This document shows, piece after piece, positions 58,309-64,000 of a stretch of DNA of 64,000 nucleotides. The translations under genes and the position numbers were made by a program. The first letter of the stretch is position 1; every line of letters starts with the position of its first letter. This DNA is from DASXMT01 sp963755985 (GTDB lineage Bacteria; Actinomycetota; Acidimicrobiia; Acidimicrobiales; RAAP-2), in assembly GCA_963755985.1 (NCBI GenBank), contig CAVWLO010000002.1:310001-374000 (forward strand), in the 5' to 3' direction. The notes beneath the pieces were generated by a model. That model had not been told where the DNA came from. It saw nothing but the letters and a program-made list of their open reading frames with translations, and made no database searches.

Positions 58309-58372
58309 CCCGGTCGAGCTCGACCGGAGGCCGAGGGCCGGCAGGGGCCGCGGACGGCGGGGTGCCCGCACC

Positions 58373-60549
58373 ATGGCAGGTGAGCCGATGACCGAGCCCC
58401 GTCCGGCCAGGACTGACGCCCCGGCCGGATCGTGGCCGTCCCCCTTTTCCGCCACCGCGGTGGCGGCGGGCAAGGTGTCTCGCAGCGGCCTCCAGGTCGA
58501 CGGCCGGTGGGCCTATTGGCTCGAGAGCCGTCCCGACGAGGGAGGGCGCCAAGTCATGGTCCGGGCCAGTGCGACCGAGGGTCCGACCGACGTCTCCCCT
58601 CCCGGTCGCAGCATCCGCTCGCGAGTGCACGAGTACGGGGGCGGGTCGGCCACGGTCGAGGACGGGACGCTGTTCTACGTCGACCAAGCAGACCAAGCGG
58701 TCTACCGCTGGGAGGTAGATGGCGACGTCGCCCCGGCCGTCGCCCCGCCCGTCTTGACGACCGCAGCCCCGCCCGTTTTGACGACCGCCGCACCGACCCT
58801 CCTGACGACCGTCGCCACCGGCGCCCGATCCGTGCGCTACGCCGATGGACGGCTGTCGACCGACGGCGGATGGTTCATCTGCATCGAGGAGCGCCACGGC
58901 CCCGATGGCGTCGCCCACGGGATCGTGGCCGTGGATGCCCAAGGCTCGCTGATCACCGTCCCCGTGCTCGCCGGGCGGGATTTCTATGCCGCTCCCCGGC
59001 CGTCCCCCGACGGCGCCCACCTGGCCTGGTTGGCCTGGGACCACCCACAGATGCCCTGGGACGGCTGTGAGCTGTGGGTGGGTCGGTGGCTGGATGACGA
59101 CGCCGGCCCCCGGGTGGCCGAGCCCCGTCGCATCGCCGGGGGCACCGATGTGTCGATCGGCCAACCGACCTGGTGCCGGGACGGGTCGCTCGTCTACCTG
59201 TCCGACGAGACCGACTGGTGGCTGCCCTACCGTGTGGACGCTGTGGACGCGTGGACGCTGTGGACGCTGTGGACGCACCGGGCCAGGCGGGCTCGGTCGC
59301 GTCGCCCCGTCCGTCCTGGCGTCGTGACCCGGGCCGAATTCCACGGTCCCGACTGGGTGCTCGGGCAGTCCACCGTGACTGAGCTGCCCGATGGGGCGTT
59401 GGCTTGCCGCCGGCACGTAGAGGGGTTCGATCAGCTCGTCCGGATCCCTCCGCCGTCCGAGTCCCCAGTCGGTGAGCTCGAGATCGTGCCCCAACCATGC
59501 GTCGCCATCTCGGGTGTATCGGTCACGGCGGAGGGAGAGGTGCTGGTCCTCGGGGCCACCCCCACCGTCGGCCCCTCGGTCTACGCCGTGAGCGTGGCCT
59601 CCGGGGCCGACCCCGCTGAGCCCGCTGACCCCGCTGAGCCCGCTGACCGCGCTGAGCCGACGCCCCCCAGGGGGCAGGCACGACTGCTCAGTGCTCCCCC
59701 ACGCTCTCGGTCGCCTCCGGTGACGTCGCCGTGGCCGAGCCGCTGGAGGCCCCGAGCCCCGAGGGCCCCGTCCATAGCCTCTTCTACACCCCCACCAGTT
59801 CCGGGTTCCAGGCGCCGCCCGGCTCGGTCCCCCCGTTGGTGGTCATGTGCCACGGTGGTCCGACGGCCGCCGCCGATCCCGGATTCGACCCGTTGGTCCA
59901 GTACTTCACCAGCCGCGGCCTGGCCGTGCTCGCCGTGAATTACCGGGGGAGTGCCGGCTACGGGCGGCCCTATCGGCAGCGGCTGCGGGGGCTCTGGGGT
60001 ATCGCCGACATCGACGACTGTGCCGCCGCCGCGGCGGCCTTGGCCGATTCGGCCCGGGTGGACGGCGAACGGATGGTCATCCGGGGCACCAGCGCAGGGG
60101 GGCTCACCGCCCTCGGCGCCCTCGTTCGCTCCGATCGGTTCGCCGGCGCCGCAGCCTGGTATGGCGTCACCGACCTCGAGGCCCTGGCCGCCGAGACCCA
60201 CGACTTCGAGTCGAGCTACGTCGACACCCTGGTTGGGCCGCGGCCCGGCGCGTTGGCTGCCTATCGAGAGCGTTCGCCGATGCACCACGCCGACCGGGTC
60301 ACCGGCTCAGTCCTGCTCCTGCAGGGGCTGGATGACCCCGTCGTCCCGGCCGACCAGGCTGAGCGATTCGCCGCCGCCCTCCGGGCCCACGGCGTCGACT
60401 GCCGCTACCAGGCCTTTGCCGGCGAGTCCCATGGCTTCCGGCGGGCCGAGACCCTGCATGCCGCGGTCACGGCCGAGCTCGCCTTCTACGCCGACATCCT
60501 CGGGTTTGAGCCGACAGAGGATCAGGTCGCCACGGGTCAGGGCCGATGA
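58373..60549 (+). CDS. S9-family prolyl oligopeptidase, frameshifted in the middle
   Basis: Serine peptidase with a beta-propeller (58373 to about 59690) and an alpha/beta hydrolase domain (about 59700-60549, other frame). Propeller signs: RVHEYGGGS, YAAPRPSPDGAHLAWLAWDH, PTWCRDGSLVYLSDETDWW. Catalytic domain: LVVMCHGGPTAAADP, LAVLAVNYRGSAGYGR, the nucleophile VIRGTSAGGLTAL, LLLQGLDDPVVPADQ (Asp) and AGESHGFRR (His). An indel near 59695 breaks the frame next to CCGCTGAGCC repeats; a GTGGACGCT repeat is at 59235-59276. The triad is complete, so the enzyme is likely functional if the indel is an error. Confidence 0.85.
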
Positions 60550-60567
60550 CGGGCTCATGAGGGGACG

Positions 60568-62154
60568 ATGAGGGGGGAGCGCCTGGTCGGGGACGAATCG
60601 GACGCAGCGGTGCCCAGGGAGTCCGAGACCCCGGGTGTACCATCGGCCGTGCCGCCCGACTCGGATCGCATGGCCGTCGAGCCGCAGGGTCACCGCCGGA
60701 GGGCCACGGCGATCGGCCCCGGCCTCAACCGGATGCTCGATCCCGTCCGCCGCTGGTCCCCGGAGTGGCGCGACGCCGCCCTCTACGGGATTTCCGGTGT
60801 GTTCGCCCTGTGCACGGCGATATGGGCCGGGATATCCCTCTACCGGCAATGGGGATTGATGGCCTTCGGGCCCTACCTGGCCGGAGGGGCGTTCATGGCC
60901 CTCGTGGCCTGGCGCCGCGGCCCCGGCCGGGGCCGACGACCGGCCGAGTCGGCGGCGACCGCTCGGCGGTACCGCATCGCCCGCATCAGTGCCTGCGTCG
61001 TGGTCTTTGCCGGCGCCACCGTCATCCCGCTGACCATGGAGGTGATCTGGCGCTCGGAGGGCAACGCCGCCCAGCACGTGCAGCCCGAGGTGATCGTGGT
61101 CGAGCGGGCCGGCGTGGCCGCGGTCCACGGCCACGACCCCTACCGGGTGATCGACAGCAACGGGCACATCCTCATCCACCAACAGTCGGTGCCCGTCTAC
61201 GAGCTGTACTACCCGTACCTGCCCGGCATGGTGCTCTTCGGCTTTTCGAGCGGGAGCAAGGTCGAGGCCCGACTGGCCGATGCCCGCCTCCAGTTCCTGG
61301 CCTTCACCCTGCTGGTCGGCGGCTTCGCCCTGAGCCGCCTGCGGGCCAGTCGGGACGTCCGGGCCCGTGCCCTCCAGGTGCTAACCGTCTTGCCCACTGC
61401 CGCCCTTCCCCTGGCCACCGGGGGCGACGACATGCCCGTTGTCGCCTTGATGCTCCTGGGGTTGGTCGCCCTCCAGCGCCGAAGACCCCTGCTCGCCGGC
61501 CTGGCCCTGGGCGCGGCCTCGTCGCTCAAATTCACCGCCTGGCCCCTGGCCTTCCTGGCCCTGTGGGCGGCCTACGACCTCTACCGCAGCCGGGCCGTGG
61601 GCCGCTATCTGATCGGCTTCGTGCTCGTCGCCGGTCCGGTGGTGGCGCCCTTTGCCCTTACCAACCCGTCCGCCTTCGTCGACAACGTCATCCGGTTCCC
61701 CCTGGGGCTGGCCGGTGTCGCCTCGCCGGCCGCCAGCCCGCTCCCCGGGCACACGCTGGTCAGCGCCGTGCCCGGCCTCCACAAGCCCTACGTGGTGGCG
61801 GTCATCGTGGTCGGCGCGGCGCTGTTGTTCTGGCGCCTCAGGACGAGGCCGCCCAAGAACGCGGCCGACGTGTCGCTGCTCACCGGGTGGGTCATGCTGA
61901 TCGCCCTCCTCCTGGCTCCGGCCACCCGGGTGGGATACCTCCTCTACCCGGCGAACCTGTTCGTGTGGGCCTACGTCCTCCGCCGCGCCGCCGCGCCGGC
62001 CGACCTGGCCCCCCATCCCTCCGGCGGCCACCCGTTCCCGGGCCTCGGCCGGCTCTTCGGTCAGGTGGGGTCGGGCACCTCGAACACCCGGAGCGTGAAC
62101 GGGGTCACGCCGGCACCGGTCGTGGGCGACACGACCGCACCCGCCTCCCAGTAG
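60568..62154 (+). CDS. Glycosyltransferase family 87-like membrane protein
   Basis: A 528-residue polytopic membrane protein with about ten helices. After a 65-residue disordered start, the first helix is ALYGISGVFALCTAIWAGIS. The outer loop HGHDPYRVIDSNGHILIHQQ, the conserved YYPYLPGMVLFGF and GLALGAASSLKFTAWPL match GT87/DUF2029 polyprenyl-phosphate-mannose-dependent mannosyltransferases. Known members build lipomannan-type glycans, in keeping with the GDP-mannose gene nearby (inference). The 3' end overlaps the convergent gene by 94 bp. Confidence 0.82.
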   Translation: MRGERLVGDESDAAVPRESETPGVPSAVPPDSDRMAVEPQGHRRRATAIGPGLNRMLDPVRRWSPEWRDAALYGISGVFALCTAIWAGISLYRQWGLMAFGPYLAGGAFMALVAWRRGPGRGRRPAESAATARRYRIARISACVVVFAGATVIPLTMEVIWRSEGNAAQHVQPEVIVVERAGVAAVHGHDPYRVIDSNGHILIHQQSVPVYELYYPYLPGMVLFGFSSGSKVEARLADARLQFLAFTLLVGGFALSRLRASRDVRARALQVLTVLPTAALPLATGGDDMPVVALMLLGLVALQRRRPLLAGLALGAASSLKFTAWPLAFLALWAAYDLYRSRAVGRYLIGFVLVAGPVVAPFALTNPSAFVDNVIRFPLGLAGVASPAASPLPGHTLVSAVPGLHKPYVVAVIVVGAALLFWRLRTRPPKNAADVSLLTGWVMLIALLLAPATRVGYLLYPANLFVWAYVLRRAAAPADLAPHPSGGHPFPGLGRLFGQVGSGTSNTRSVNGVTPAPVVGDTTAPASQ

Positions 62155-62690
62155 TACCCGTCGCTACTCCCTTTCTTGGCCAGGACCTCGGTGCTCCCCG
62201 CCTGGTAGGAGTCGGGGCCGTTGGAGACGAGCTTCCAGCCCAGCCGGTTGAAGAGGACGGCATAGAAGTCCTGGACCTGGTATGCGCTCAGGATCGAGGT
62301 GAAATCAACGGTGCGGTCGTACTGGGTGGTGTTCTGGTCGGTGTTGAGCGAACCGGTGGTCGTCGACCCCTTGGGCACGGCCAGGGCGGCCAAGATGTCC
62401 GCCGGTGGGTTCCCCTGCTGCTCGATCGGCTTCAGGGCGGTGGCCCCCGGCTCGAGGTGGACCACGGTTCCGTCGGCCAGGCGCACCGATGTGAGGGTCA
62501 GGGTGGTCGAGCCGCTGGTGGCCAGGGCCGATGCGGTGATGCCGGCGATCAGGATCACCAGGGCGATGGCCAGCACGATGATGGCCGGCGACTTGATCGA
62601 CATCCGGCCGACCGGCTCAAAGCCCGGCTCGTACCCCTCGTCGTCGGGGCTCTCCGGGGGCCGTTCCCCCTCTTCCACTTGAGTGACCAT
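62061..62690 (-). CDS. Single-pass membrane protein of unknown function
   Basis: A 209-residue protein from ATG 62690. After an acidic cytoplasmic start (VTQVEEGERPPESPDDEGYE) there is one helix, AIIVLAIALVILIAGITASA, then an outer domain rich in Thr/Ser/Gly: LTLTSVRLADGTVVHLEPGA, VDFTSILSAYQVQDFYAVLF, NRLGWKLVSNG, LAKKGSSDGYYWEAGAVVSP. No family is recognised; it resembles small anchored proteins with an extracytoplasmic sensor-like domain. The longer frame to 62918 is an overrun. Confidence 0.7.
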   Translation of the reverse strand: MVTQVEEGERPPESPDDEGYEPGFEPVGRMSIKSPAIIVLAIALVILIAGITASALATSGSTTLTLTSVRLADGTVVHLEPGATALKPIEQQGNPPADILAALAVPKGSTTTGSLNTDQNTTQYDRTVDFTSILSAYQVQDFYAVLFNRLGWKLVSNGPDSYQAGSTEVLAKKGSSDGYYWEAGAVVSPTTGAGVTPFTLRVFEVPDPT

Positions 62691-63187
62691 GACCGTCGTG
62701 GAGCCTACCAACGCCCTCGACGGACTCCGGAGCGCCCGGTCTGTTCGCCCAGCGACGGGCCCCACCATTGACCCAGCGACGGACCCGACGGTTCGCCCCG
62801 GGGGCGGGCCCGGACTACTCCGCCGCAGCCAGCAGGACGAGCTCGGTGGCGGCCCGGATCGAGGCGGTGGCGGCGCCGGTCGAGGCGCCCAGCACCACCC
62901 TCCGCTCATTGGCCGCACCCGTGGATGTCACGCGATCGGGGGCGCCGGCGCCCGGTCGCAACCTGTGGATATCCGCCAAATTCGAGCCGTCGGCCCTCGG
63001 CATGAGACCCGAATCGGAAGATGCCCTGTTCACAGGATCTTTACATTTAGGTGACGATCGACCAGACTGACGGACAGCAACGGCGCTGCTTCTCATAGCG
63101 TCCGCAGGAGGGGGCATCCGGTGAAGACCGGGTGTAGGTTCCTGTTACAGGGTGGGGAGCGGCCGGGTCGTTGCGACCCGGCCGCTG
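62691..63187 (+). other. 497-bp spacer; possible small minus-strand frame and paired palindromes
   Basis: No gene is convincing. A minus-strand frame (63117-62815) ends VVLGASTGAATASIRAATEL but has no recognised family. Two palindromes CCTGT-N-ACAGG occur at 63025-63036 and 63141-63151. The region 63036-63055 is AT-rich (TCTTTACATTTAGGTG). Confidence 0.4.
63158..63186 (-). terminator. Strong hairpin just after thiD
   Basis: AGCGGCCGGGTCG and its exact complement form a 13-bp stem with a TTG loop, two bases beyond the thiD stop. It lacks a clear U-tract on the minus strand, so it may act as an mRNA-stabilising or factor-assisted terminator. Confidence 0.55.
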
Positions 63188-64000
63188 TCATTCCCGGGAG
63201 GACCACCCATGGTGGTCGAGCGGGCCGTGTCCGCTACCTAAGCGCCAACCAGCACCGCCGCGGATCGCCCTGGTCACGTAGGCCTTGGCATCCCGAACTG
63301 CGGTGGGCACGTCGCATCCGCTGGCCAGCCGAGCGGCGATGGCGGCCGACAGCGAGCATCCGCTGCCGTGCACGTTCCTGGTGGGCACGTGCTCACCGGA
63401 CAGCTCGGTGACCTCGTGCCCGTCGAAGAGGATGTCGGGCACGACCGTGGGCGGCGGCCCAGTTCCGGTGGCCGGGCCCACGCCGGGCAGGTGGCCCCCT
63501 TTCACCAGCACCCACCGGGCCCCGGCCGCGTGCAGGTGCCGGGCCGCCCGGGCCATGCCGTCGGTGTCGGTCACCGACTCGGGATCAAGACCGGCGAGCA
63601 GGGCCGCCTCCCACAGGTTGGGGGTGACCACCATGGCGTGGCCGAGCAGGTGCCGTCGGTAGGCCTCGATCCCGTCCGGGTCGACCAGCGGGCGCCCGGT
63701 GGATGCCACCATGACCGGGTCCACCACCAGGTTGGGCAGCTCGCCCGCTGCGGCCCGCTTGGACACCACCTCGATTGTCTCGACCGAGGCGAGCATGCCC
63801 GTCTTCACGGCAGCCACCGGGAGATCGGCCAGCACAGCGGCGATCTGCTCGTCGACCATGGCCGCGGGCACCCGGTGGACGGCGGCCACCGTGACCGTGT
63901 TCTGGGCGGTGACCGCGGTGACGGCGGTGGTGGCGAACACGCCGAACGCGGCCATGGCCTTGAGGTCGGCCTGGATCCCGGCCCCCGCCCCCGAGTCCGA
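63188..64000 (-). CDS. thiD: Hydroxymethylpyrimidine (phosphate) kinase, 5' end outside window
   Basis: Phosphorylates HMP and HMP-P in thiamine synthesis. The frame runs through the window edge with SDSGAGAGIQADLKAMAAFG, the HMP-binding start; only a few N-terminal residues are missing. Other motifs: AVKTGMLASVETIEVV, LVVDPVMVASTG, VVTPNLWEAALLAG, VLVKGGHLPG and the anion hole VHGSGCSLSAAIAARLASG. A Pro/Thr-rich insert (VGPATGTGPPP) is unusual. Thiamine pyrophosphate is the cofactor of KorAB. Confidence 0.94.
   Translation of the reverse strand, partial: SDSGAGAGIQADLKAMAAFGVFATTAVTAVTAQNTVTVAAVHRVPAAMVDEQIAAVLADLPVAAVKTGMLASVETIEVVSKRAAAGELPNLVVDPVMVASTGRPLVDPDGIEAYRRHLLGHAMVVTPNLWEAALLAGLDPESVTDTDGMARAARHLHAAGARWVLVKGGHLPGVGPATGTGPPPTVVPDILFDGHEVTELSGEHVPTRNVHGSGCSLSAAIAARLASGCDVPTAVRDAKAYVTRAIRGGAGWRLGSGHGPLDHHGWSSRE

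Noticed and set aside
62815..63117. 100-residue minus-strand ORF
   Set aside because: No recognisable family and no ribosome site; a competing plus-strand frame of similar length exists, so it is probably chance.

Overview
The window is high-GC DNA from an actinobacterium. The 16S sequence and the gene set suggest the class Acidimicrobiia or a close relative; this is inference from sequence character, as no database search was run. Gene order follows conserved actinobacterial blocks also known from Mycobacterium: mihF-gmk-rpoZ-coaBC-metK-priA-def-fmt-rpe-ribD-ribBA-ribH-hisG (1-15 kb), infC-rpmI-rplT-tsnR-pheST and argCJBDFRGH (18-34 kb), and pgsA ... gcvH-garA-merR-DUF151 (52-58 kb). Most genes are on the plus strand, in tightly coupled operons with ATGA or GTGA overlaps.

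The most striking part is the rRNA operon (promoter 34998-35026; 16S 35323-36847; 23S 37222-41882; 5S 41991-42108; terminator 42117-42148). The 23S gene is split by two related group I introns (39360-40160 and 40842-41587). One sits in helix 69, exactly at the I-CeuI site; the other is in the peptidyl-transferase region. Each encodes a single-motif LAGLIDADG homing endonuclease, and the second gene carries a frameshift. A third ribozyme, a group II intron with a reverse transcriptase/maturase (about 7170-9128), sits on the start codon of fmt. Removing it restores a leaderless fmt start.

Other regions: riboflavin genes without riboflavin synthase, hisG, a cold-shock-domain protein and an MFS transporter (10-17 kb); the complete arginine pathway with its own repressor (25-34 kb); an Arg/Ser-rich TPR protein, a class I aldolase and 2-oxoacid:ferredoxin oxidoreductase KorAB (42-48.5 kb); a divergent TetR/epoxide-hydrolase-like pair with a clear double operator (50 kb); then envelope and lipid genes (pgsA, a ManC-PMM fusion), GcvH, a GarA-like FHA protein, MerR regulators, an S9 peptidase, a GT87 mannosyltransferase and a partial thiD (51-64 kb).

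Two habits recur. Many genes have a TANNNT hexamer 6-8 nt before the start codon and no Shine-Dalgarno site, which suggests widespread leaderless translation. Gene-specific minisatellites fill spacers and also lie in frame inside core proteins (PriA, ArgR, PheS, ArgB, a MerR regulator). Several single-copy housekeeping genes (fmt, pheS, manC-pmm, gcvH, the Rv1828-like merR, the S9 peptidase) are frameshifted as sequenced. The dense cluster at 54.1-55.6 kb looks like assembly indel error rather than true gene decay.
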